Below, one piece after another: positions 50,690 through 59,675 of a stretch of 64,000 bases of DNA (its first letter is position 1; every line of letters begins with the position of its first letter). The notes beneath the pieces were generated by a model, which was not told where the DNA came from, made no database searches, and was given only the letters and a program-made list of their open reading frames with translations. The stretch spans positions 186,001 to 250,000 of the forward strand of contig JACKHN010000011.1 in the NCBI GenBank assembly GCA_020638975.1. Direction: 5' to 3'. The position numbers were made by a program, and so were the translations under genes. This DNA is from Planctomycetaceae bacterium. GTDB lineage: Bacteria > Planctomycetota > Planctomycetia > Pirellulales > Pirellulaceae.

Positions 50690-51748
50690 CTAATTGGCTG
50701 CTGCTCGAACAAGTTCATGAACAAACTGCATTTTAGCGATGATCGGCGGGAGCAGAATCTCGGGTACCAAATCGATCAGGCCCATAGCTCGATTCATCTC
50801 GTTCAACACGATGCCCAGGCTGACATATCGCTCGACCATGATGGGCAGATCCGCCGTCGTCGGATCACAGCTTTCCGCGACTCGCATGTGCAGAGCGGTG
50901 TCGAGAACGCTTACCATATCCAGATACGTCGCAAACGTCTCGGCAAAATCCTCCCACGGATGCATTGTGGCGTAGGCGCTGACATAATTTACTTGCCAGT
51001 CTTTCTTCGGTCCTTCTTCGTAGTAACGCTGCTGTGCGTCGGCATACGTCGGGTTTTCATGGTCGCCGAACGCGGCCTTGAATTCTGGCTCGCAGATGCC
51101 CTGTACGAGCATCTGCCAGTAAAGGTGCGCGACTTCATGACGGAAATGGCCGATGATGGTTCGATGAGCCTCCTGAAAGAAGACTCGCGACTTTTCGCGT
51201 TCGACGGTATCGGCTTCACGCAGGTTGATCGTAATACGACCGTCGGCGTGTCCCGTATAAACGCGTTCCTCCTTGCCCATCGCCCACCACCATTTACGTT
51301 TGTGGACGACGTCGGCTTTGAAATCAAATGCCAGGGGCAAAGGGACGCCGTCTTCGGACTTTCCGTACGGCAACTTGAGTAGATCCAGCGTGTACAGCAA
51401 CCGCCGTTTCGCAGCTTCCAGTCGCTGCCACATTTCCTTGTTGCCCGGCACTGACAAGTCGGGAATTGTATCGTTGAAGCGGCAGTAGTCGCAAAACTCA
51501 GCGGGTTTCGACGAGTCGTCGGGAACCAGACAACAGCGATTGCAAACGTGCTCGACGGCATAGTTATGACACTTGGCTAGCACCGACGTGCACGAATCGT
51601 TACCGCAATGGAACCGCCCGCCGTCGGCTGGAAGCAGCGTCGTGACATTTTGGCACGCCGGACACCACCCCAATTCGTGATCGCAGGCCACGCACTTCGT
51701 GTTCTCGAAGAACACCGTATTGCCACAACGGCAGCCAAAAGTCTTCAT
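50690..51748 (-). CDS. zinc-ribbon putative zinc metallopeptidase (COG4307-like)
   Basis: 352 residues from ATG 51746-51748. The N-terminus is a zinc-ribbon region with five CxxC-like pairs (FGCRCGN, KCVACDH, WCPACQN, HVCNRCC, FCDYCR). The catalytic zinc motif HEVAH follows near residue 204 in FRHEVAHLYWQML, and HPWEDFAETFATYLDMVS near 275 probably supplies the third ligand. This matches putative zinc-binding peptidases that occur beside transglutaminase/DUF2126-type genes. It overlaps no gene and sits 14 bp before the DUF2126 gene, implying translational linkage. Target unknown; cytosolic, since no signal peptide. Confidence 0.87.
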   Translation of the reverse strand: MKTFGCRCGNTVFFENTKCVACDHELGWCPACQNVTTLLPADGGRFHCGNDSCTSVLAKCHNYAVEHVCNRCCLVPDDSSKPAEFCDYCRFNDTIPDLSVPGNKEMWQRLEAAKRRLLYTLDLLKLPYGKSEDGVPLPLAFDFKADVVHKRKWWWAMGKEERVYTGHADGRITINLREADTVEREKSRVFFQEAHRTIIGHFRHEVAHLYWQMLVQGICEPEFKAAFGDHENPTYADAQQRYYEEGPKKDWQVNYVSAYATMHPWEDFAETFATYLDMVSVLDTALHMRVAESCDPTTADLPIMVERYVSLGIVLNEMNRAMGLIDLVPEILLPPIIAKMQFVHELVRAAAN

Positions 51749-51922
51749 CGAAAGGCACCCGGCGTAAAGCGAACTGAGAAGCGAACGGCCCAGTATTAAG
51801 CCGATTAGCGTACTAGCCGGATCGATTGTGGCGGCATTTACGCACTCCCGCAAGGGCGACGGCGGGAAGTTCCATGGCTACGATACTTGCCGTTGGCTCG
51901 CGTTAGACGAGTGCACCATGTT

Positions 51923-54298
51923 CTACTGTGCTGCTTTGAGCAGATCCAGTAAATCACCGGCGTCGGCGGGAGCGGCTGGCTGTGCGTCTGCGAACTCGAA
52001 CAGTTCCGTACCAGCAGCTTGACGCAAGCTGGCAAGCGATGGGCGCTCGAACGTAAACTGCTTGTCGATCGTCGTGGTAGCACCTGCGGTAGCTTGGACG
52101 ACACCGATGTTAGCATCCGTCGCTCGAGTCAGAATCAATCCACCATTACCCAAATAGGTGACGTCGACACTTACCAAGGGATGGCGAATCATCGTGACGC
52201 TGCCTGACGGAAGTGGCTGATTCGCGTTCGCTGGAGCCACCGCGCGGTTGATCTGGTCGCGAATGACCAAATCTCGCTGGATCATGGCCATTGCATCGGC
52301 AAGTCCAGGCGACTTGTGTTCGTCGGCTAATTGTTTGATCGATTGCAGGTCGGGCACCAAGTCAGCAGTAGATTGTCCGGCCAACATCTTCGTGCTCAAC
52401 CCTAACAAGGAAGCGCGAAGCGTCGCGATTGCTTTCAAGGGTTCATAAAGCGTTATCGCCGCCTCTGTCACATCGACATCTGCTCGCTTGGCAGCGTCGT
52501 CGAACAATTCGCTCACCTTTTGGGCATCGCCGCCGATTGCTGCGCGACCGATGTGCGGGGCTGCCGGCGCAGCAAACTGCCACTTCGCTAGGTCGCGTTG
52601 CAGAGTTGCTACTCGTGTCTCTGATGCCTTTTCAAAATCTTCCAAAATCTGGTTAACTTCGGCGTTAATTCGCTGGGTCAGCGAACCTGCGACGGCACTG
52701 GTGAGCGGCGTTGTTCCACTAGCAGCATCAGCAGGTGTTGGCCTTGGTTTGTTGTCCGCGGAAGGATCTGGAGAGGGTATCGGTTTGGGAATGGTACTGC
52801 CATCATTAGATCCGGATGGGATGGGCATCGGACGTGGAGTGGTGTCGACGGGTGAATTCTCGTTACGCGAATCATTCAAACGAGGCGGGCTTGGATTAGG
52901 TGCAGGACCGGGCGAGCCAGAGGCCGCTGATTGGCCGATCTCGGAAGCAAAAACATCAAGGTCGAGATTGTCGCCGCGGCGAACGTAAAAGACGTCGTCG
53001 TATCCGTCGACGGTAACTTTCGTGCCCTCGGCGATGTTGGGAGTGCGGTCGGTGGCACGATCATCGAGAGTGACATACAAGCTTTGGTGACTTGATCCGT
53101 CAAAGTAATACGTCTTCCCTGCAGGAAGCGTGTAGCGAGCGGTGATCGATTGGCCGCTTTGGTTGTGAACACGAATGTTTCCCGTAAAACCCGTTGGTTG
53201 ATTGTTTGATGGCGGGGAACTGCCGGATGATGTGCCATTGGAAGGTCGTGAACTATTCGTCGGCGTGATAAATTCGACGATGACATCACTCAATGAATTG
53301 TTTGTGATCACCAAGTACGTGCCGGACAGCACCGAAGAACGCTCGGCGAGTCCACCATCGGCAAAGGCAACGACGTCGGCGGGCAACTTGTAGGTTGTTT
53401 CGGTTGTTACTCCACTTCCGCCAACTTTGGCGCGCGTACCCATGGGAAAAGTACCACTCTGCCAACGCTGTCCGGCGTTGATGACTGCGACTTGATTTGG
53501 CGACATGCCCGTACTCGGACTTCCGCTTCCCGAAGAACCAGTCGCCGCTCGTTGTGCGATTCCATCATCAGAAACGACCAGTGTTAACTCGTCGTTATTG
53601 CGAACGTAGAAATCTTGGCCGTCGTACCCATCAACGGTGACTTTCGTTCCGACGGCGATATTCGGTGTCACATCCTTGCCGCCCGGGGAGATGCTTTGCC
53701 ACAGTCTTGAATAGCCATTGGGGCCATATGACTGCCCGTTTGGCAGTGTGTAACGAGCGGTGACTGAATTGCTGCTGCGATTAATTACCGTGACATTCCC
53801 CGTTCCTACAGACGGCGTGTTGTTCGATCGTCCAGACGAACGGGAAGACGCCGAGGCGGGTGGCGTCCCCGACCAGACGGTAAACCCAAAGCCGAAGTCA
53901 TTCGGGGACCCGTTAGAAATCCGTACTCGATTCCCAGCTGGAAAACTACTTTGCGGCATGACCGTGACATTGCCATTCGCATCCACGTCAAACGCGACAG
54001 GCAATGACCAACGTTTTCCCAGTAGATCGATCGTTGTGTTTGCGGGAAGCGGATCGCTGGTCCACCCAGTATTCGCCTCGACCAACATCGATCCCGCGTT
54101 GAGTGGTCGGCTCGCGTTCGACGAGTTCCTGGAATTGGGCGGCGGATTATTGGAGTTGGACGAATTGTTATTGATGAGATCGTCGAGTTCATTGACCAAG
54201 TCATCAAAGAAGCCTTGGCCGTGTGCCGCTGGTAGGTAGATCGACGAGGAGACGGCAACAAACGCCAACGTGGCGACAACAACGAAGGGGCGGCGCAT
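51923..54298 (-). CDS. secreted protein of unknown function (paralogue A)
   Basis: 791 residues with a Sec signal peptide (MRRPFVVVATLAFVAVSSSIYLPAAHG, cut before QGFF). Asn/Ser/Pro-rich linkers join several small modules. Two copies of a module of about 75-80 residues are visible: GNVTVINRSSNSVTARYTLPNGQSYGPNGYS...VGTKVTVDGYDGQDFYV and GNIRVHNQSGQSITARYTLPAGKTYYFDGS...EGTKVTVDGYDDVFYVRRGDNLDL. A helical domain (TTPLTSAVAGSLTQRINAEVNQILEDFEKASETRV...) and a C-terminal strand domain ending GDLLDLLKAAQ complete it. No family is recognised. Its neighbour upstream is a paralogue in the same direction, 123 bp away. Confidence 0.78.
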   Translation of the reverse strand: MRRPFVVVATLAFVAVSSSIYLPAAHGQGFFDDLVNELDDLINNNSSNSNNPPPNSRNSSNASRPLNAGSMLVEANTGWTSDPLPANTTIDLLGKRWSLPVAFDVDANGNVTVMPQSSFPAGNRVRISNGSPNDFGFGFTVWSGTPPASASSRSSGRSNNTPSVGTGNVTVINRSSNSVTARYTLPNGQSYGPNGYSRLWQSISPGGKDVTPNIAVGTKVTVDGYDGQDFYVRNNDELTLVVSDDGIAQRAATGSSGSGSPSTGMSPNQVAVINAGQRWQSGTFPMGTRAKVGGSGVTTETTYKLPADVVAFADGGLAERSSVLSGTYLVITNNSLSDVIVEFITPTNSSRPSNGTSSGSSPPSNNQPTGFTGNIRVHNQSGQSITARYTLPAGKTYYFDGSSHQSLYVTLDDRATDRTPNIAEGTKVTVDGYDDVFYVRRGDNLDLDVFASEIGQSAASGSPGPAPNPSPPRLNDSRNENSPVDTTPRPMPIPSGSNDGSTIPKPIPSPDPSADNKPRPTPADAASGTTPLTSAVAGSLTQRINAEVNQILEDFEKASETRVATLQRDLAKWQFAAPAAPHIGRAAIGGDAQKVSELFDDAAKRADVDVTEAAITLYEPLKAIATLRASLLGLSTKMLAGQSTADLVPDLQSIKQLADEHKSPGLADAMAMIQRDLVIRDQINRAVAPANANQPLPSGSVTMIRHPLVSVDVTYLGNGGLILTRATDANIGVVQATAGATTTIDKQFTFERPSLASLRQAAGTELFEFADAQPAAPADAGDLLDLLKAAQ

Positions 54299-54421
54299 TT
54301 AAGGATCCAGTGTGTTAAGTAGAAGTTTCACAGCCGGTGGTTTAGTTAGCGGCTTACTCGAGGACACTAACATTCCACGCAGAATTGCTAGCGGTCGCGG
54401 CGTTACATTCAACTGACAACT

Positions 54422-56686
54422 TTATTGGCCAGCCTTCAAGAGATCTTCCAACAGACTACCGGTACCGCTCGGCGTGGCAGGGACGGCGCTGAAATCGAAC
54501 AGCATTGTACCGGCACTCTTTCGCAAGCTGTCGAGTGACGGTTGCGCGATCGTCAGTAGCCCAGTGGTCACATTCTGTTGTGGTGACGATTTACCAGAGA
54601 ATAAGTCCCATTTGGTTTCATCGTCCTTCAACGAGAAATAGTAATTGCCATCGTCTTGCAGTAACTTCGACGTAGACGAGGAACCGCCGTCACGGTCGAA
54701 TTGGACCAACATGGGATGACTGGAAACGTGGTCAGCTGTTTTTCCCGCCTCCAGAACGACTGACTCCTTGTTGTTAAAGGCATAGACGAGTCGGCTGGTT
54801 GTCGGATTGTGTATCGTGATCCGAAACTCTTTGGCCGCCAGATCGGTCTTTCCGTTTCGGTCGATAAACACATAGGTTCCGTCAGTCGTCAAGCTGTACT
54901 TCTTCTTCGCCGCGTTTCTATCAGGACTGAACTCGACGTTCCAGATCGTGCCGCTTGTGAGTTGTTGGGAATAGTTAGGTTGGATGGTAAATGAGTCGCC
55001 GTTCACCGTGTAGGTCACCGGCTTGTTGTTGGTCGCTGGATTCGTGATCGTGATTCCGGTGACCGGGGCACCTTTTGCATATTCGGCGAGCGGAGTATCG
55101 GTAGAAGTCGGCAGGCCTAGTGCAGTTCCGGCTGTCGAAACCAATACCGTAATACTTTGGTCATTCGAGCGAGTCAGCACCAAGTTGCCGTCGCCAAGGA
55201 AAGTTGCTTGGCCGTTCACCGCGGGATGCCGGATAACTGTCACGGGACCCGTTGGAAGCGATTGTTGCCCGACGTTCAACACCGAAGAAACTGCCGCACG
55301 ATTGATTTTGTCGCGAATCAGCAATTGTTGTTGCGTCAGTGTCATGGCTTCGGAAAGACCAGCAGCACCAAGAGTTGCCGCCAAGTCCTTGATGGCTTGA
55401 AAGCTCGGTGCCATTACGGACGCCGGGTTTCCTGCTTCAAACTTCACGAGTAGCTCGTTATGCGACTTGCGAAATGTTGCCGTCGCCAGCAGCGCGGCTT
55501 GCAGCGACCTCGGAATGTTACTCGAACCATGTTGTTTGATTAACGCTGCTAACGTAGTTGGATCTCCGTCTTTAACGGCACGCGGAATATCTTTCACGGC
55601 GTCGGCATCTGGAGGAAAACCAGCCGCGACAAGTTCATTTTTCAGCGTCTCGACACGAGCATTCGAGGCTCGATCAAAATCGTTGAAAACCAAGGCAACG
55701 TCTTTATTGATACGCTCGGCCAGCGATTGAGCTACGGCACTGGTGAGTGGTGTGGTTTGAGGCTTTGGAATTGGGTTGTACGGAAAAACGTTCGAACCGC
55801 CGGAACCGGAATTCGGGATGGGCGCGGGTGCTCCTGTCGGACCTGGATTCGGTGTCGGTATGGGACTGGGATTGGGACTTGGCGAAGGATTTGGGCTCGG
55901 TGAAGTTATTGGTACCGCACTGGCGGCAACGTAGTTAGGATGAATTGTCAGATAGAGCATTTGGTCTCGCGCCACGAAGTACTCGTCGACGTAGCCGCCG
56001 AAGTTAACTCGGGTGTTTTCCGCGATGCCAGTTTTGTCGTCGCTTCCGCCATTACCAAGGCTAGTCCACAAACTTGAGTAGCCGTTCGGGCCGTAAAACT
56101 TTCCTTGAGGCAGTTTGTAGTCGACGCGAACAGTTCCTCCACTTTTGTTCGTGACCATGACATTCCCCGTTCCGACCGAAGAACGGTTGTTCAAAACTGA
56201 TGCAGGACCCGAAGGGGTCGGCGTAACAGGTGTACTGCTCGTGGCACCCGGCAGAATGAACTCAAGAATAATGCCGTTGGGAGACTGGTTGTCGACGTTG
56301 ATCACGTTGCTGGAAGGAACATGTCGTTGACGTGTTATCGCGCCACTGCCATCAACGGTGATGGTTAGCGGTAAAGTAAATTGCTGTCCCGGCGTACCAG
56401 CTCCGCCAACATTCACCTTCGTCCCAGGCGGGTAGGTCGCGCTGGGGTGCCCGCTCATCGGAGCCACTTGTTCGATAGGATTCGGCAGACTGACGGTCGT
56501 TGTTCCGGGCGGTCGTGATGTCGTTGGAGGAGGATTGGAGTTGTTCGTGCCAAAAATTGAGTTCAGTGCGTCGAGCGCCGCCTGTTCAAGCGGAGTAAGC
56601 GGTGGCGCTGCAATGATCTGCTGCGACTGAAATCCCATGATGCCAGAGATCACGATAGCAACGACAAATCTAAGGAGATTGCGCAT
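54422..56686 (-). CDS. secreted protein of unknown function (paralogue B)
   Basis: 754 residues from ATG 56684-56686, chosen because it gives a signal peptide (MRNLLRFVVAIVISGIMGFQSQQIIAA). It shares the plan of paralogue A. There is one YGPNGYSSLW module (GNVMVTNKSGGTVRVDYKLPQGKFYGPNGYS...YFVARDQMLYLTI) and a Pro/Asn/Ser linker. The helical domain matches (TTPLTSAVAQSLAERINKDVALVFNDFDRASNARVETLKNEL), as do a TVIRHPAVNGQATFLGDGNLVLTRSNDQ block and the C-terminal PSLDSLRKSAGTMLFDFS...SLLEDLLKAG. An extra segment of about 150 residues (GITITNPATNNKPVTYTVNGDSFTIQPNY...) is unique to it. Probably a surface or periplasmic protein; function unknown. Confidence 0.78.
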   Translation of the reverse strand: MRNLLRFVVAIVISGIMGFQSQQIIAAPPLTPLEQAALDALNSIFGTNNSNPPPTTSRPPGTTTVSLPNPIEQVAPMSGHPSATYPPGTKVNVGGAGTPGQQFTLPLTITVDGSGAITRQRHVPSSNVINVDNQSPNGIILEFILPGATSSTPVTPTPSGPASVLNNRSSVGTGNVMVTNKSGGTVRVDYKLPQGKFYGPNGYSSLWTSLGNGGSDDKTGIAENTRVNFGGYVDEYFVARDQMLYLTIHPNYVAASAVPITSPSPNPSPSPNPSPIPTPNPGPTGAPAPIPNSGSGGSNVFPYNPIPKPQTTPLTSAVAQSLAERINKDVALVFNDFDRASNARVETLKNELVAAGFPPDADAVKDIPRAVKDGDPTTLAALIKQHGSSNIPRSLQAALLATATFRKSHNELLVKFEAGNPASVMAPSFQAIKDLAATLGAAGLSEAMTLTQQQLLIRDKINRAAVSSVLNVGQQSLPTGPVTVIRHPAVNGQATFLGDGNLVLTRSNDQSITVLVSTAGTALGLPTSTDTPLAEYAKGAPVTGITITNPATNNKPVTYTVNGDSFTIQPNYSQQLTSGTIWNVEFSPDRNAAKKKYSLTTDGTYVFIDRNGKTDLAAKEFRITIHNPTTSRLVYAFNNKESVVLEAGKTADHVSSHPMLVQFDRDGGSSSTSKLLQDDGNYYFSLKDDETKWDLFSGKSSPQQNVTTGLLTIAQPSLDSLRKSAGTMLFDFSAVPATPSGTGSLLEDLLKAGQ

Positions 56687-57124
56687 GTTGCGACTCCGGT
56701 GTCCTAAAGCGAAGCGATGACGAAGCGTCTCGGTGAGTATATCGCACAGAGCATTGATGCGTGCCACTTAACTTGGGAAATGTTGAAAGTCTTTAGATAA
56801 TCCTGCATGGCGAGTTCGCTACGGAAGGCGACCTAGGGAACCGCGGCGAGTTCTTACCTTCGCTAGTTTAGAGATCAACTTGAACGCACCACCGGAATTA
56901 TCCACTTTGGACCAACGACTGCTCGTCGTGTAAACGGGTTGGGTCGTACCGATTATGCCAACGCTCTGACTTCGTCTGTCAAATCCGTTCATAGCTGTCG
57001 ATGTAATTGAGCAGGCCAATCTGAATGTAGCGGCGTGGTTCGCACGATGCCCTCACGTCTGTCCGACGACGCCGGACGATTGATTTGTTTCCACTCAAGC
57101 TGAAAACTGATAAGGACTTGCACG
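56687..57124. other. intergenic region between divergent secreted-protein genes
   Basis: About 440 bp between paralogue B (leftward) and the Cys-rich repeat gene (rightward). It must hold both promoters. No repeat or gene is convincing; a 66-codon minus-strand frame within it has no recognisable features. Confidence 0.4.
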
Positions 57125-57742
57125 ATGAAGGCTAAGCCACGACGTTTCCTGCTCGCCGCCTCCGCAATTTGCGGACTTCTGTTAGTAAGTGTCCAGCCAG
57201 CCGCCGCGTTTGAGCTATTCGCTCGGCGACTGGGTGAAGGCGCTACTCAGAAGTGCGATGCCTGCCAGAAGGGTGGTGACGCCTGTCAAAAAGGCGCCTG
57301 CCAAAAAGGCGGTTGTGACAAGGGTGCGTGCCAGAAGGGCGCTTGCCAGAAGGGCGGTTGCGACAAGGGTGCCTGCCAGAAGGGTGCCTGCCAGAAGGGT
57401 GCCTGCCAGAAGGGTGCCTGCCAGAAGGGAGCCTGCCAGAAGGGAGCCTGCCAGAAGGGAGCCTGCCAGAAGGGTGCCTGCCAGAAGGGTGCCTGCCAGA
57501 AGGGAGCATGCCAAAAAGGCGACTGCGACAAGGGAGCTTGCCAAAAGGCACCGCATCAGAAGCTGTGGGGAGTGCATCAGAAGTCATCGACACCCCACCA
57601 GAAACTGTGGGGAGCGCATCAGAAAGGTGCCGTGCAAAAAGGAGGCAAGGGCAAGGGTGACGTTGGCATCTACACTGGGAATTCCGACGTTGATTCCGGT
57701 GTCCCTGCTCCAGCCCCGATTGTCATGCCCGAAAGTGCGTAA
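57125..57742 (+). CDS. secreted Cys-rich pentapeptide-repeat protein (GACQK repeats)
   Basis: 205 residues. It has a Sec signal peptide (MKAKPRRFLLAASAICGLLLVSVQPAAA, cut before FELF). After a short linker come about 20 cysteines, most at exactly 5-residue spacing in units GACQK, with GGCDK or GDCDK at intervals. The central run has ten GACQK in a row. Then come three PHQKLWG/VHQK-like units and a Gly/Lys/Pro tail ending VMPESA. No family is recognised. Regular Cys, Gln and Lys could allow disulfide or isopeptide cross-links, or metal binding. ATG 57125 lies 5 nt after the AAGGA at 57112-57116, with a few bases in between. Every frame of this low-complexity DNA is open, so frame choice rests on the signal peptide. 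Confidence 0.85.
   Translation: MKAKPRRFLLAASAICGLLLVSVQPAAAFELFARRLGEGATQKCDACQKGGDACQKGACQKGGCDKGACQKGACQKGGCDKGACQKGACQKGACQKGACQKGACQKGACQKGACQKGACQKGACQKGACQKGDCDKGACQKAPHQKLWGVHQKSSTPHQKLWGAHQKGAVQKGGKGKGDVGIYTGNSDVDSGVPAPAPIVMPESA
57281..57549. repeat. 15-nt coding minisatellite
   Basis: Contiguous units of the type GCCTGCCAGAAGGGT/A, 15 nt each, encoding the GACQK repeats. Neighbouring units are identical apart from the last base of the glycine codon, with GGT and GGA runs grouped, which suggests recent duplication of blocks. Confidence 0.9.
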
Positions 57743-58184
57743 CCACTTCCCGTTCTAGCAAATAGCAACTGTTTCGGTCATAAGAACAAGTGATGCCTGC
57801 AGGGCCTTTCATTGGTTGAAGTTGCACAAGATGTGCGACGGGCTTCCGAGCCCGTCGAATAACGACTTAGGTTTATCGACGGGCTCGGAGGCCCGTCGTA
57901 CAAACCTCTCAGTTTGAAAAACTGAAGAGCCCCGGTGATGCCTGACCGTTGCTGTTTCGAGCATCGTTCCTACTGCTTTTGGCTTTCATGGCCTTCCGCT
58001 TCGGCGGCTCGTGTTTTTCAACGCGAGCCGCCATTTGCGTTCTTGATGCGAGTGTGTGAACACGCCGGAGTGAGGTCTTTCGCGTTTGCCAAAGTTCGAT
58101 TTGGTTTGGGCAATCGCGGTCGCCCACAGCGACCTCGCCGAGCACTCTCGAAGTAACCGCATTCGTCCATACTACAACGTGACG
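57743..58184. other. intergenic region with repeat element
   Basis: About 440 bp between convergent genes. The left part is a 135-nt palindromic element (57800-57934). The rest has only short frames without features. Confidence 0.45.
57800..57934. repeat. 135-nt palindromic element, copy 2
   Basis: Ends CAGGGC and GAGCCCC; inner arms GCGACGGGCTTCCGAGCCCG and CGGGCTCGGAGGCCCGTCGT. Same length as the copies at 18752 and 59780 and mostly the same sequence. Confidence 0.85.
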
Positions 58185-59675
58185 TTAAAAAGAACCGAAG
58201 GGATCAGCAAACGGGTCGCCCGTAGTCTCGGTCGCTCCAGCAGCTGGCTCCGTTCCAAAGGCACCGAATGGATCGGCAGCCGGTGCGGCGTCAGGTTCTT
58301 CTTCGGCTGCTGCGTCCTCTTCCTTGGCAGCGGAACCCTTTTCGTCTTTCGGCTTCTCTTCTAGACCACCGGAACGAATTGTCGGCCACTCAGCGTCGAC
58401 TTCGCGAAGACATTGAATCATGCCTGAGCTTGTACCCAGAAAGATACGGTCGGTTTGGAAATTCACCATCCGAACGTCAAGTTGCTCGGTAGGCAACTCG
58501 CCAACCCGACCGCCGGTTTCCAAGTCAAAGAGAACTAGCCGACCGGTGTCGCCGAGACAATAAAGACGGTTCTTTGTGGCGCTGATAACTTCACGCACTC
58601 GCGGAGCCCACCACTGCTCCATGCCTGTTTCGGCGGAGAGCCGAAACAGGTTATCGTCGTTGGTAACGACGAACAGCGCGTCACCAATCGCAACTGCTGG
58701 CTTGACGATTGGCTCGCCGGTCGAGAAGCGCCAAACCAATCCGCCACTTGATTCGTGAATGCAGTTAACATAGCCGTCTGTTGACACGACAACGATGCGA
58801 TTGGGAGGCAGAGCAGTCGGACGAGCGACGATTGGGCGTTTGGTTTCCAGCCGGTAGCGGATTCCAGTCAAATTGGCTTCCGCTACATAGAGGTCGCCTT
58901 TGTCGGTTGGCCACGCAACACCGGAACCAGCAATCACCGGCTGGACAATCGCACGGCCACGAGACTGGAATACCCAAGGCGGCTGGCGTCCATCGTTGAC
59001 GGCATAGGCTTCGATTGTGCCTCCGGCCATCGGCACGAAGACTCGTTCATCAGAAATCGCTGGCCCCGCACCAGGAGCGCCCAACGTTTGTCGTTGCCAC
59101 GCGATACCCCCAGTCTTTTGACCGAGCAAGTACAGTGTTGTACCGTTGACGACCGCAACATAGTCGTCGTTTGCTCCGGGGGCGTCGGTCGGATAGCGCG
59201 GGTTGCCAACTGCGGTCGACCAACGAGTTCTACCCGTTTCACCATCGATCGCTTGCACCACGCCCGAATCCGACACGACGTAAATAGTAATTTCGGGCAG
59301 CACCTGCGATTTAATCTCGGCTTCGATTCCAGAACGAGTGAACTGTTGCACGAGTTTGTTTGCTTGCTGCTGGGCACCTTCTTTACCAAGTGGTTTGCCA
59401 AATCGGTCCACGTCGCGATCCGTGATGACGGTGCGACCGCGAGCGGAAATGACTTCATGGACCGTGTACCCGTACTTCGAACTCACATGCTGACGGAGAT
59501 GTTCGATTCGTCCTCGAGCACTATCGAATTGGACGCGCGTGAACCACGCTCGTTCCAGACCGAAGCGGTTTGCTTCAGCGGGCGCAATCAGGGAACTCGA
59601 CCGTTGAGCCTTGGCCGGCGAAATGGCGGTTCCAATGACGAGGCAGAGTCCCAACAGCAGGCATCGCTGTAACAT
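58185..59675 (-). CDS. secreted PQQ-binding-like beta-propeller protein
   Basis: About 496 residues from ATG 59673-59675 (a GTG three codons upstream is also possible). A Sec signal peptide (MLQRCLLLGLCLVIGTAISPAKA) is followed by an N-terminal helical segment. Propeller blades run from about 130, each with a PQQ-like pattern: VVQAIDGETGRTRWSTAVG, LYLLGQKTGGIAWQRQ, EAYAVNDGRQPPWVFQ, VNCIHESSGGLVWRFSTG, LFRLSAETGMEQWWAPR and LVLFDLETGGRVGELP. The C-terminus is a low-complexity acidic/Ala/Pro tail with DPFGAFG and DPFADPFG repeats. It resembles BamB-type and planctomycete outer-wall-brand propellers, but no partner is evident. Convergent with the Cys-rich repeat gene. Confidence 0.82.
   Translation of the reverse strand: MLQRCLLLGLCLVIGTAISPAKAQRSSSLIAPAEANRFGLERAWFTRVQFDSARGRIEHLRQHVSSKYGYTVHEVISARGRTVITDRDVDRFGKPLGKEGAQQQANKLVQQFTRSGIEAEIKSQVLPEITIYVVSDSGVVQAIDGETGRTRWSTAVGNPRYPTDAPGANDDYVAVVNGTTLYLLGQKTGGIAWQRQTLGAPGAGPAISDERVFVPMAGGTIEAYAVNDGRQPPWVFQSRGRAIVQPVIAGSGVAWPTDKGDLYVAEANLTGIRYRLETKRPIVARPTALPPNRIVVVSTDGYVNCIHESSGGLVWRFSTGEPIVKPAVAIGDALFVVTNDDNLFRLSAETGMEQWWAPRVREVISATKNRLYCLGDTGRLVLFDLETGGRVGELPTEQLDVRMVNFQTDRIFLGTSSGMIQCLREVDAEWPTIRSGGLEEKPKDEKGSAAKEEDAAAEEEPDAAPAADPFGAFGTEPAAGATETTGDPFADPFGSF

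Noticed and set aside
47504..51748. Restriction or phage-defence system in the glutaminase/DUF2126/peptidase stretch
   Set aside because: The three genes have metabolic or peptide-processing family signatures and no defence domains.
57286..57593. Long open frames on both strands across the 15-nt minisatellite, including a minus-strand QAPFW repeat protein
   Set aside because: Low-complexity repeats leave all frames open. Only the plus-strand GACQK frame has a signal peptide and a sensible start.
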